NCBI GenBank assembly: GCA_017860345.1
Contig: JAFNAV010000013.1
Coordinates: 1 to 53,013 of the forward strand
Direction: 5' to 3'
Source of the DNA: Bacteroidota bacterium
GTDB lineage: Bacteria; Bacteroidota; Bacteroidia; Bacteroidales; Paludibacteraceae
DNA length: 53,013 nucleotides
In this document: in pieces, positions 26,387 through 35,526 of the stretch
How positions within the stretch are numbered: the stretch's first letter is position 1
Layout of the letters: the number at the start of each line of letters is the position of its first letter
The notes under the pieces: model-generated
What the model saw: the letters and a program-made list of their open reading frames with translations, nothing else
Databases searched by the model: none
Told to the model about the DNA's origin: nothing
Made by a program: the position numbers and the translations under genes

Positions 26387-27817
26387 TTATTTCAAATTTC
26401 TTTTTTGTTCCAGAGCTTCAGCATTTTCCTTCACTTTCTTATCGGAAAGTGGGTAGAAAAACATGCCTACAAACGCCAGAATAGCACAAACAGCAGGAAT
26501 GAGCGTAATCATGATATGTTCACCAAAAATAGTTTGTATGTTCTGATCCTGACCTAATTTGGCAAAACTCTCGTTGTAGCCAAACCATCCCAAAATCCAT
26601 AAACTAAGGGCAGAACCAAGCGCCCAACCCAATTTTTGAGACATGGACGACGACGAGAAAATAAGACCTGTAGCCCGGCGTCCGGTGAGCAATTCCTGAT
26701 GATCGACAATATCAGCAAACATAGACCACAAAAGCGGCAAAACGTATCCAGCCAACACTGATATTAAGAATTGGAATATAAGAATCAGAATGATATTATT
26801 GGGAATAAAGAAGAAACCTGTACTCAAAATGCCGGCAATAAGCATGGCAATCATGTAAGTCCGTCTTTTTCCATATTTAGCCGAAATAGAAGGAGCCGCC
26901 ATTACTCCAATCAGATTGGCCGCCTGACCAATCAGAAAATAAATGGTAGTCATATCCCAACCCGTACCAGCCATGTGGTAATTCACCTTCACATAATCAC
27001 GGAAGAAATAAATAGCCACACTATCGCGAATGGCATTAAAAAGCAAAGCAGCCAGCCCGGTAGCTACTAAAATCCACCAGGGTGCATTATGCAGCAGGTT
27101 TTTCAAATCCTGCTTTACCGAAACATTTTCGTCGCTTTCAATTTGCTGTACGCGCTCTTTTGTCCAGCTAAAACAAAGCAAAAACAGCACCACGCAAATA
27201 ATACCGATACTGGCAACCCCCAATACCCATCCAATGGGTGAAGTACTCACAGTAGCTTCGGCACTTTTTATTACAGAATCGCCTCCAAAGGTATTGGAAA
27301 AGAAATCGATAAGCGGTTGCAGCAACATAAAGGTAACAAAGCTGCCGATAAAAGCAAACGACATACGGTATGACGAAAGCGAATTCCGTTCGATTGGGTC
27401 GGATGACATGGCTCCCAGCAACGAAGCATAGGGTACGTTGATAAGCGAATAAACAATCATCATTAACGAATATGTAACGTAAGCATAAATCAGTTTTGCA
27501 GTGCTACCAAAATCGGGCGAATAAAAGGTAAGGGCTCCCATCACAGCAAATGGAATGGCAAACCAAAGCAGATAAGGGCGGTATTTACCAAAACGACTTT
27601 TGGTTCGATCACTCATTATTCCCACAAAGACATCGAAAAACGAGTCCCATAAGCGGGCTACAAGAAACATCGTACCAGCGGCCTTAGCAGTGATGCCAAA
27701 TACATCTGTGTAAAAAAAGGCGGCATACATGCCGAAGATTTTCCAAAACATGGAAGAGGCAGCATCGCCAAAACCGTAACCGATTTTTTCCTTTAATGTG
27801 ATTTTTTGAAGATTCAT
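26387..27817 (-). CDS. GPH-family sugar:cation symporter (MFS)
   Basis: A 476-residue inner-membrane transporter with about twelve hydrophobic helices. The start GYGFGDAASSMFWKIFGMYAAFFYTDVFGI and the loop DRTKSRFGKYRPYLLW are characteristic of the glycoside-pentoside-hexuronide (GPH) family. It has no signal peptide, as expected for this family. In mannan-utilising Bacteroidetes such transporters carry mannobiose into the cytosol next to a 2-epimerase and GH130. Here it should carry mannobiose, cellobiose and mixed disaccharides. It follows GH130 after a 231-base gap that contains a candidate internal promoter. Confidence 0.88.
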   Translation of the reverse strand: MNLQKITLKEKIGYGFGDAASSMFWKIFGMYAAFFYTDVFGITAKAAGTMFLVARLWDSFFDVFVGIMSDRTKSRFGKYRPYLLWFAIPFAVMGALTFYSPDFGSTAKLIYAYVTYSLMMIVYSLINVPYASLLGAMSSDPIERNSLSSYRMSFAFIGSFVTFMLLQPLIDFFSNTFGGDSVIKSAEATVSTSPIGWVLGVASIGIICVVLFLLCFSWTKERVQQIESDENVSVKQDLKNLLHNAPWWILVATGLAALLFNAIRDSVAIYFFRDYVKVNYHMAGTGWDMTTIYFLIGQAANLIGVMAAPSISAKYGKRRTYMIAMLIAGILSTGFFFIPNNIILILIFQFLISVLAGYVLPLLWSMFADIVDHQELLTGRRATGLIFSSSSMSQKLGWALGSALSLWILGWFGYNESFAKLGQDQNIQTIFGEHIMITLIPAVCAILAFVGMFFYPLSDKKVKENAEALEQKRNLK

Positions 27818-27952
27818 TTTAATCTGAATTTTAAATAAATTAGAACTTAAAAGTTTTCCATTTAAAAAAACTAATTGGTATTACAATGCATCAGTCTCTC
27901 ATTGAAGGCACACTCTAACCATTTGTTTTTCGAGTCGGATAATTTGATTTTA

Positions 27953-27960
27953 CAAAATTA
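27953..27960 (-). promoter_or_regulatory. Candidate internal promoter of the PUL
   Basis: On the minus strand TAATTTTG matches TAnnTTTG, 136 bases before the transporter start, in a 231-base gap that is among the longest in the locus. No convincing -33 element was found, so this is tentative. Confidence 0.35.
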
Positions 27961-28048
27961 TCTATTCCTGTATTCTATTTCGGTCTTTATTGTTTCCAAA
28001 TAGGGACTGTTTTAGTGATTTTCTCACTCGGTTACAAAGGTTTTACAA

Positions 28049-29218
28049 TTACATAAAAGATTTGTTTTGTGCAATCAGAGCCTTGATGGTCTGCACCGAA
28101 GTGGCCGAACGATAGCCGTCGGCAGGCGTATTCAGGACGTAATCCAACAATTTATTCACCGTAGAAGTAGCCACATGCATGCGCGTATCGCTGGAAGCAT
28201 AATAAATAAATACAGTTCCGTCTTCATCAGCTATCCAACCATTACTGAACAATACATTAGACACATCGCCAATGCGTTCTTCGCCTACTGGAGCCATAAA
28301 ATAGCCGGCAGGTTCAGCAATGAGCTTAGCCGGATTATCCAGTTCGGTAAGGTAGAGGTACAACACATAGCGTAACCCGGCAGCACAACCACGCACGCCA
28401 TGAGCCAGATGCAACCAGCCTTTCTCCGTTTTGATTGGATGGGGTCCTTCGCCGTTTTTTACCTCTTTGATGGTATGATAATATCGTTGATTTATAATCG
28501 TTTCTTCTTTTATTTCGGCACGAGTCATGTCGTCAATAAGCGCCCAACCAATACCTCCGCCACTTCCGGCATCGATAAAACCGTCTTGCGGACGGGTGTA
28601 AAGGGCATATTTTCCGTCAACAAATTCGGGGTGAAGCACCACATTGCGTTGCTGGCTTTTGGTTTTCAAGTCGGGTAGTCGTTCCCAGATTTTCAGATCA
28701 CGGGTGCGGACAATCCCTGCCGCTGCCACTGCCGACGACAAATCGCCCGGAGCAGCATCGGGGTCTTTACGTTCACTACAGAAAACGCCGTAGATCCATC
28801 CATCCTCATGAGCTGTCAGGCGCATATCGTACACATTGGTGTCGGGCTCGTCGGTTTCCGGAATTGTTACAGGTTCATCCCAGAACCGAAAATTATCAAT
28901 CCCATTGGGGCTTTCGGCTATGGCAAAGAAAGACTTCCGGTCAATTCCTTCCACACGTACTACAAGCAGATATTTGTCACCCCACTTCATTGCTCCCGAA
29001 TTCATCGCAGCATTGACCCCTATCCGTTCCATTAAATAAGGATTTGTTTCCGGGTTCAGATCGTAACGCCAGTGAATCGGGGCGTGCTCAGCGGTTACAA
29101 CCGGATTTGTGTAACGATTGTAAATACCGTTACCATAGGCGGCTTTTTCATTTTTTCGACTCAAAAATTCTTCATGACGCGTCTTCAGCAATTTCAATGC
29201 CTCTTTAAAATCGTTCAT
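28049..29218 (-). CDS. 4-O-beta-D-mannosyl-D-glucose phosphorylase (GH130_1)
   Basis: A cytosolic 389-residue five-bladed propeller enzyme with no signal peptide. The length and key residues match Bacteroides fragilis mannosylglucose phosphorylase, including Asp131 in [14 protein letters not shown], the expected acid catalyst. Other GH130 landmarks are [53 protein letters not shown] and [12 protein letters not shown]. The reaction is mannosyl-beta-1,4-glucose plus phosphate to mannose-1-phosphate plus glucose. With the 2-epimerase and the GPH symporter it forms the known phosphorolytic mannobiose route. Confidence 0.93.
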   Translation of the reverse strand: MNDFKEALKLLKTRHEEFLSRKNEKAAYGNGIYNRYTNPVVTAEHAPIHWRYDLNPETNPYLMERIGVNAAMNSGAMKWGDKYLLVVRVEGIDRKSFFAIAESPNGIDNFRFWDEPVTIPETDEPDTNVYDMRLTAHEDGWIYGVFCSERKDPDAAPGDLSSAVAAAGIVRTRDLKIWERLPDLKTKSQQRNVVLHPEFVDGKYALYTRPQDGFIDAGSGGGIGWALIDDMTRAEIKEETIINQRYYHTIKEVKNGEGPHPIKTEKGWLHLAHGVRGCAAGLRYVLYLYLTELDNPAKLIAEPAGYFMAPVGEERIGDVSNVLFSNGWIADEDGTVFIYYASSDTRMHVATSTVNKLLDYVLNTPADGYRSATSVQTIKALIAQNKSFM

Positions 29219-29298
29219 TGTATGTTGTTTTTAATAGTGATTTCAATATTTATTATTTGTACCGACAAATTGTAGCTTGTTTTATACACTTGCTGGCG

Positions 29299-31209
29299 CT
29301 ATTGTTTGTTGATTAAAATTTTTCTTAATTCATTCACTGATTTACTTTTGATTTCTAAAAAATAAATCCCGGATTCGTAGTCCGATACATGGATATTCAT
29401 TTCTCCGGAATTAATCTTCGTAACAGAGTTTATTTTTCTGCCACCTATATCGTAGATATTTAGTGTTACCGGCTCATTAAGTCCTGACTGAGTATAAATA
29501 AAAACATTGTCCTTCACAGGATTTGGATACACAGTTATTTCGTCTCTTTCTGCCTTCAGATTATCTACGGCGGTAGGGTTCGATTTCAGAATAACTGCTG
29601 TAGTTGAAAGTGCCGGTAAGGATATTGTAAATGCGTTTCCACTTAATGTTACTGAGCCGGATTTCAAGGCGTTGTTGGTGTGCGATTTAAAAGTTTCGGT
29701 AGCAGGCAACGAAACCAGTTGCAGCGTATTGCTTGCACCTGCTGTAGCCGAAAACCCGGAAATATTTACCTTAACGCTTCGAGTAAGAGTCTGACTCCGG
29801 TTTACGAGAATGACAGTCATTGAGTCGGCACTATTTGTTACAGTAGTATATGCCGAAACTGTATTCTCTACTGTAGAGGAGCTACTCACGCTATAATTTT
29901 TGGCATAGCGGCTGAATAAATGTAAAGTTTCCCACATCCCTACCCGCCATGTCCAGGGGGTATACAATTCTACGCCATTGTTGGCAAATGTCCCGAGCAG
30001 AGAAGCATATAACACCGAATTTATATTGGCATCGGTAGATTCAATGCCCGATTCGCTCAGCCCTATTCCGATACCATGATTCTCGCCAAAATACTGAGTA
30101 AGCCAGTCGGCAATGCGCTGAAAAATAAATTCTTTGGTTTGAGAGGTATCCCAACCACCATTGATTGTTTTAACCCCATTAGCGCCCGGGTATACATAAG
30201 TTTTATCGTAAAATATCCTGTATAACTGAAGAATATCAGTAGCCGAAGTCTCGCCGGGATACCAATGAATATCCACTACATCGAGCAAACGAACTCCTGT
30301 AGCTTTTTGCTCCTCAGCCACTTTTTTCAAAAAATATTCGAGCCAGCAATAATACTTACCGTCAATCATGAGTGATTCGCTCCCCCATTTATACCATTGC
30401 CATTCGTTGGCACAAACAGGGCCACAAAGCTTAATACCCGGATAAAGCGCTCTCGCCTTTTTCGCTACCGCAAAGTATTTATCCATAAATGCCGAAGCAG
30501 TCAACAATGTTGGCATCACATCATCATGAGTACCATTCCATATTTCTGGTTCATTATCCATGTTCCAATAAATAAAATTACCGGAATTTAATTCTGCTCC
30601 ATTAGCTCCAAACCAATGTTTGAGAATAGCTGTTGTAGAATCGGCTGGCCAGTCGACTGTGTATAATGCTGGATTCCCGTTTACTGTGGCCACGCTTCCG
30701 CCAGCTGCATTTACGGTTCCTCCGCCAGCCAGATTCTGTGTGCACCCGCTCCACCATTGCGAGTGATTATAGCCCCAGTCATTGAAATTGTTATTTTTAT
30801 TTGAAGCCACTTTCCCGATCAGCTGAAACGCCCACATTACCTGCATATCGGGAGCGTTAGCAACTATAGTCTGCGAAAGCGTAGTCCAGTCTCGGTCATA
30901 AACATTGTTATACCAATCCGGATGGCTCGATATTTTTTTTCTCCAGTTGTACTTTGTAGCATTGTTGCCTCCGTTTTCGCGCGCCAAACGCAAACCGGCT
31001 TCTTTAAACAGAACCATATCCGATGCCGACGACGTTGTACCAAAAGAATTGGAATAGCTGTTATTGCGACCGTAAATATATGGTGAGACCAGTTTTCTGT
31101 CAGCCGAAGCATCCACAGATACCACCACATCCTGCGATAGCAACTGCGCCATTGGCAAAAAGGATAGCCAAAACGAAAGCACTAATATTTTATCGATTCT
31201 AAATAACAT
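29299..31209 (-). CDS. GH44 endoglucanase/glucomannanase with T9SS sorting domain
   Basis: A 636-residue secreted enzyme. The signal peptide ends near residue 26 (MAQLLSQ). The GH44 domain (about 28-545) has SPYIYGRNNSYSN, RLARENGGNNATKYNWR, the acid/base Glu220 in IYWNMDNEPEIWNG, and the nucleophile Glu386 in IGLSESGIES. A Ser/Thr-rich beta region follows (about 450-545). The last ~75 residues are a T9SS type A sorting domain starting at VYPNPVKDN and ending MNIHVSDYESGIYFLEIKSK. GH44 enzymes cleave beta-1,4-glucan backbones, including glucomannan and xyloglucan. The T9SS tail predicts export and attachment at the outer surface, unlike the lipoprotein route of the neighbouring GH26. Confidence 0.9.
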   Translation of the reverse strand: MLFRIDKILVLSFWLSFLPMAQLLSQDVVVSVDASADRKLVSPYIYGRNNSYSNSFGTTSSASDMVLFKEAGLRLARENGGNNATKYNWRKKISSHPDWYNNVYDRDWTTLSQTIVANAPDMQVMWAFQLIGKVASNKNNNFNDWGYNHSQWWSGCTQNLAGGGTVNAAGGSVATVNGNPALYTVDWPADSTTAILKHWFGANGAELNSGNFIYWNMDNEPEIWNGTHDDVMPTLLTASAFMDKYFAVAKKARALYPGIKLCGPVCANEWQWYKWGSESLMIDGKYYCWLEYFLKKVAEEQKATGVRLLDVVDIHWYPGETSATDILQLYRIFYDKTYVYPGANGVKTINGGWDTSQTKEFIFQRIADWLTQYFGENHGIGIGLSESGIESTDANINSVLYASLLGTFANNGVELYTPWTWRVGMWETLHLFSRYAKNYSVSSSSTVENTVSAYTTVTNSADSMTVILVNRSQTLTRSVKVNISGFSATAGASNTLQLVSLPATETFKSHTNNALKSGSVTLSGNAFTISLPALSTTAVILKSNPTAVDNLKAERDEITVYPNPVKDNVFIYTQSGLNEPVTLNIYDIGGRKINSVTKINSGEMNIHVSDYESGIYFLEIKSKSVNELRKILINKQ

Positions 31210-31246
31210 TTTCTAATTGAAAAAATACGTTGTCCTGCTTTTATAG

Positions 31247-33598
31247 CTAATCGTTCACCTCACTATTCAGCAAAATTAACGGTGATTCAGCAAACTTTCT
31301 GAAATCATCGGCTGCCGGGTGTCCCGGAAACGGAACATAGTAGTGCGTGGGTATGGTGTAGGCATTGCGCCACAGTAACACATAGCTTATTTTAAATGGC
31401 TGAATAACAGGCAACAGAATATTTGTAAAATAATCGGTAACCTTGATGCCTTCCATACCGGTTTCGGCCATAACAGGGATTTTTCCTGTTCGGGCAGCAT
31501 AACGGGTTACCACGTGTAAACCTTCGCTCATTTTCTTTTTATACAATTCAATATCTTTAGGCTCAGTACCATAAGCATAAGTATCAAAACCAACAATATC
31601 CACCCACTCATCGCCCGGATAGCGGAGCAGATATTCCTGCTCGGTAGCCACATCGGCTGGCGAAAAGGCGTACAGTAAGTTGTGTACCCCTTTTTTATCG
31701 CGGAGAAATTTCACCGTCATGCGGTAGAGTTCGTTATACTCATCAGGAGTACATTGTTTGGCGCCCCACCAAAACCAGCTTCCGGTATGCTCGTGATACA
31801 TCCGGAAAATAACCGGAATTAGCCTGCCGTTTTTATCTTTCAAATCGCAGAAAAAATCGGCAACTTTATCGAGGTATTTCAAAAATTTTGCATGATTGCT
31901 ACCATCGGGCAATATGCTTCGCACTACCGTATCCTGGGCACAATCCCAGGCGGTTTTGCCGGTAGCTATATTGTCGCCGTGCCAACTGATGGTGTTGATA
32001 CCGCCCCGTTCGTGCACTTCGCCTATCAGCCGTTTCATATCGGTAAAATAGATAGAATCCAGGTTATAAGGCGCATCAATTTCGATATGACCTATTTCCC
32101 AGCCGTTGACCGCCGGGTAATCGCCCGTAATCGCTTTCACATCCGATCCTCCGGGTTTGCCGTACCAGCCATGGCCATACGCTGCATCGTCCTGATGAGC
32201 CACCATAATACCTTTGTTCATAAGGTTTTTCAATCTTGCGTAGAGCGCCCGCGTTTCCGGACTTGCTTTATCGTCTACCAAAGCGGTTTTCCCTTTTAGC
32301 CGGTCGGTATAGTTTTTTATCAGTCTGATGGTGGCATCGGTATCGAAAACCGAGTTCAATCCTTGCTCCTCCTGAGCCGGATCGCCCAGGTAATCATCGC
32401 CTTTTTGCCAGAAAACATGCTCACCCTGAGGACGACCGAAACCACCCCACGCCCAGAAGTTGCATCCGGCCAACACATCATTGTTTTGGGCCGATTGCTG
32501 TATCTGCCTGAACACCGATGCGTAATATTGATCGCGAAACGATGTGGAATCTTTCAGATTGTATTCATGGTGATCGCGTGGAAAACCAAATTCCTCAATC
32601 ACTACCGGTTTTTTCAACCTGCGAGCCACATCTGTATGAATTTGCATATATTCAGCCGTTTTATCGATACAAGCCTGAAGAGTTCCCTGCATATTATTTA
32701 CATCGAGCCAGCCCCAGTTTTTAGGCCAGATATGCGCTGTGAGATAATCAACATTGGGGTCGGCATGTATTTGTTCAAACAAAGCCATATCCTGTTCGCA
32801 GCCGTGCTTGCCTTCCGAGCCTATACTTACCATGTGATTTTTGTCCAATGATTTGATATAGGCAGAAATATCTCTAAGCCAGGCGGCGAACAAAGGCTTG
32901 TTTTCGTCGGAAAAAGCGCGGGGTTCGTTACCTATCTGCCACGAAAAAATAGTTGGATCATCGATATATTTCTTGCCAGTGTACCGGTTATTACGGGTTA
33001 TTACTTTTTTGATATGCTTTTTAAGCAATTCTTTACATTCGGTGCAACCTGCATATTGCTTAACATACTCCATGTAGGCAGGCCAACCATCAACTGACGG
33101 AATCGGGTTTTTGCCTTTACCCAGCCAGTTGAGATACTGGCTATAACCACCGGACCACTCCCATGAGTTGGTAAAGTAAAGTACAGCATTCATGTTTCGT
33201 TTTCCCATTTCGGCCAACAAGAAATCAAGACCATCGAAGATAACATCGTTGTAAACGCCCGGTTTTATTTGTAAAGTGGGCTCTACCTTTGACGGTACAC
33301 CATTTTCGCCATCGGCACCTATTAATATGCGTAAATTGCTAATACCCTGAGCTTTCAAAAAGTCCAATTCACGTAGTAGTCGCTCCCGGTTACCACCTTC
33401 GGCTTTACTCCCCAGAATAGCGCCGTACCAGAAATTTGTGCCAATAAAGTAACAGGGCTTACCGCCAGCTACAAATTGTCCATCTTTTACGACAACAAAA
33501 GGAGATGTGCCAGAGTTGTTTTTTTTATTTTTTGCCGGTAAATGCATCACAAAGCCCATAAAAAACAGCAATAATGTGATTATTGTTATTCGTTTCAT
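31247..33598 (-). CDS. Bimodular GH5_7-GH26 beta-mannanase
   Basis: A 783-residue protein with an N-terminal signal peptide and two catalytic modules. GH5 (about 32-435) has the mannanase-type YFIGTNFWYGAILGS, the acid/base Glu225 in WQIGNEPRAF, and the nucleophile Glu335/336 in VVIEEFGFPRD, matching subfamily GH5_7. GH26 (about 446-783) has VAHQDDAAYGHGWYG, NTISWHGDN, the acid/base Glu603 in IFRMYHEHTGSWFWWG, and the nucleophile Glu712 in VMAETGMEG. Both domains are complete. Such a tandem should attack mannan in two modes, endo plus mannobiose-releasing. No lipobox or T9SS tail is seen, so it may be periplasmic or exported. Confidence 0.92.
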   Translation of the reverse strand: MKRITIITLLLFFMGFVMHLPAKNKKNNSGTSPFVVVKDGQFVAGGKPCYFIGTNFWYGAILGSKAEGGNRERLLRELDFLKAQGISNLRILIGADGENGVPSKVEPTLQIKPGVYNDVIFDGLDFLLAEMGKRNMNAVLYFTNSWEWSGGYSQYLNWLGKGKNPIPSVDGWPAYMEYVKQYAGCTECKELLKKHIKKVITRNNRYTGKKYIDDPTIFSWQIGNEPRAFSDENKPLFAAWLRDISAYIKSLDKNHMVSIGSEGKHGCEQDMALFEQIHADPNVDYLTAHIWPKNWGWLDVNNMQGTLQACIDKTAEYMQIHTDVARRLKKPVVIEEFGFPRDHHEYNLKDSTSFRDQYYASVFRQIQQSAQNNDVLAGCNFWAWGGFGRPQGEHVFWQKGDDYLGDPAQEEQGLNSVFDTDATIRLIKNYTDRLKGKTALVDDKASPETRALYARLKNLMNKGIMVAHQDDAAYGHGWYGKPGGSDVKAITGDYPAVNGWEIGHIEIDAPYNLDSIYFTDMKRLIGEVHERGGINTISWHGDNIATGKTAWDCAQDTVVRSILPDGSNHAKFLKYLDKVADFFCDLKDKNGRLIPVIFRMYHEHTGSWFWWGAKQCTPDEYNELYRMTVKFLRDKKGVHNLLYAFSPADVATEQEYLLRYPGDEWVDIVGFDTYAYGTEPKDIELYKKKMSEGLHVVTRYAARTGKIPVMAETGMEGIKVTDYFTNILLPVIQPFKISYVLLWRNAYTIPTHYYVPFPGHPAADDFRKFAESPLILLNSEVND

Positions 33599-33676
33599 CT
33601 AATTGGTTTTATTTTTTTGCAAATAAATTCAGGGTTTCATTATCATTAAATGTTTTTATCAATTAAGAAAAAAGAA

Positions 33677-35410
33677 TTATTTAATTCCTAATTTTTCTTT
33701 GAAAAAATCCATGCGTAGCTGATACCATTCATTCGGAGTGCCATGTCCCTGATCATGATAAATCACCCATTTTTTTTCAGATTTAATATTATTGAATCCG
33801 GCAAAGTTGGTATGATTAGGACAAACTTCGTCCTGTAAACCGGCAGCCATATATACCGGACATTGAATCCATCCAGCCAGATTTTTTATATCAAAATAGC
33901 TTAGCACGTTATACACCTTTTCCCAGTTGGCGTCAGGGTGCTGAGCCAGATAGGTCTCGAAGTCGGAGCGTGGCCAGCTGACAATGCGGAAATAGTCGCG
34001 ATAATCGCTCAAGAAAGGAATGGTAGGCGCCGCAGCTTTAATTCGGTGATCGAGCGCACAAGCAGCCAGCGTAAAGGCACCTCCCTGACTACCACCTTCG
34101 GCAACAATTTGTTCGGCGTTAACCTCCGGCCGCGAAACTAAAAAGTCGACCGCCCGCACCAAATCCAGAAATGCACCACGATAATAATAAGTATCCCTGT
34201 CGGCCAATCCCCATGTATCCCAATTGCCATAAGCACTTTTTGCTTTCTGAATACCCTGACCACGTACCGAAAGGATAAACTCACAAAAACCGGGATTTCC
34301 ATCAGTATGCGGGAAATAAGGTTCGGAGCCATAGCCCATATATACTGCTATAGCCGGATATTTTCCTTCGGCTTTGGGTGCAGCATAATATCCTTCAATT
34401 TTAGTATTCATGTACGACATCATTTCTACATGGTAGATGTTTTTAGCTCCGGTAGACCGTTCCGGAATCAGCGTCATTCGAAAATCAGGAGCCGTTTTGG
34501 CCAGGTCGGCCAGCGACTGTTTCCAGAATGATTCAAAATCGGCTTTGGCATCAGGTACGGATATTACCTTTTCAGGTTCGTAACCGATATTTATTTTTTG
34601 CACATCGCCTGCAATGCCATTTTTTTCAAGATATAATGACACACGATAGAAACCCGGAGCGGGTAACTGAAATGGAATCTCTTTATTTAATTCGGCCCCT
34701 TTGGCCAACGCTACCGACACCGAAATACTGTCAACAGGTTTATAATCGTCGGTTGTAATTTTCAAAACAACATTACATTTTAATCTTTCTCCCAAAGTAT
34801 TGGTTATACTCACATTCACCAACTGAGGGTCGCCTTGCATAAAGACCCATTCTTTAGCCGGGAAATTGTAGGTAAATTTCACCTTATCGGTTCCGGATAT
34901 GGAGCGAACTGTGATTTTGTCGCTCACAATACCGCCACCACCACCGCCGTCATAAGTGCGAACAGCCAAAAGATTGGCCTGTCCTCCTTTGATATATTGA
35001 GCGGGTACAATATATTTACGTAAGACTCCGTATTTACTTTCGTAATGAGGAGGCATACCGCCTGTACTGCCTATTTTATATCCATTGAAATATAGTTCAT
35101 CAGCATCGTCCACATTATTGTACTTAATCATCAGTCCACCATATTTTTTTATCTGACCTGCCTCGCTTGCCGAAATAATAATTTGCTTGCGATACCACCC
35201 AAAACCATCGTAGTCCACGTATCCCTGGCTTTCCCAGGGGTAAACCGACGAAATTGTTTTCCAGCTACTATCGTCGAACTTGGGTAAAGCCCATTGAGCA
35301 TCGTCTCCGATAGAGAATTTCCACTGATTATCTACATTCAGCTCCTGAGCCTGCATTGGCAAAGCTAAGAGTAAAAGACCTATAAAGGCAAAAATTCGTA
35401 TGTTTTTCAT
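33677..35410 (-). CDS. CE7 acetyl (xylan/mannan) esterase with N-terminal galactose-binding-like domain
   Basis: A 577-residue exported esterase. The signal peptide ends near residue 22 (ALPMQAQ). A jelly-roll domain of the galactose-binding type spans about 23-170 (WKFSIGDDAQWALPKFDDSSW). A spacer follows, then a CE7/AXE1 alpha/beta-hydrolase domain at about 280-577. Its triad is visible: Ser441 in GGSQGG, Asp527 in GLQDEVCP, and His556 in DQGHGTPNE. Other landmarks are LSVRGQG and YYYRGAFLDLVRAVDFL. CE7 enzymes remove acetyl groups from hemicellulose oligosaccharides. In this locus acetylated glucomannan is the likely substrate. The gene is in line with the GH26 and GH5-GH26 genes. Confidence 0.87.
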   Translation of the reverse strand: MKNIRIFAFIGLLLLALPMQAQELNVDNQWKFSIGDDAQWALPKFDDSSWKTISSVYPWESQGYVDYDGFGWYRKQIIISASEAGQIKKYGGLMIKYNNVDDADELYFNGYKIGSTGGMPPHYESKYGVLRKYIVPAQYIKGGQANLLAVRTYDGGGGGGIVSDKITVRSISGTDKVKFTYNFPAKEWVFMQGDPQLVNVSITNTLGERLKCNVVLKITTDDYKPVDSISVSVALAKGAELNKEIPFQLPAPGFYRVSLYLEKNGIAGDVQKINIGYEPEKVISVPDAKADFESFWKQSLADLAKTAPDFRMTLIPERSTGAKNIYHVEMMSYMNTKIEGYYAAPKAEGKYPAIAVYMGYGSEPYFPHTDGNPGFCEFILSVRGQGIQKAKSAYGNWDTWGLADRDTYYYRGAFLDLVRAVDFLVSRPEVNAEQIVAEGGSQGGAFTLAACALDHRIKAAAPTIPFLSDYRDYFRIVSWPRSDFETYLAQHPDANWEKVYNVLSYFDIKNLAGWIQCPVYMAAGLQDEVCPNHTNFAGFNNIKSEKKWVIYHDQGHGTPNEWYQLRMDFFKEKLGIK

Positions 35411-35526
35411 AACTCACAATCCCTTTTCAGGGAATTATTAATTAATATTCTTGATTGTTTATCTTTCAAAAAATCTGATTAGGCTACAATCGGCCTGTTT
35501 GAACAAAAAATCACTTAACCACCGGC

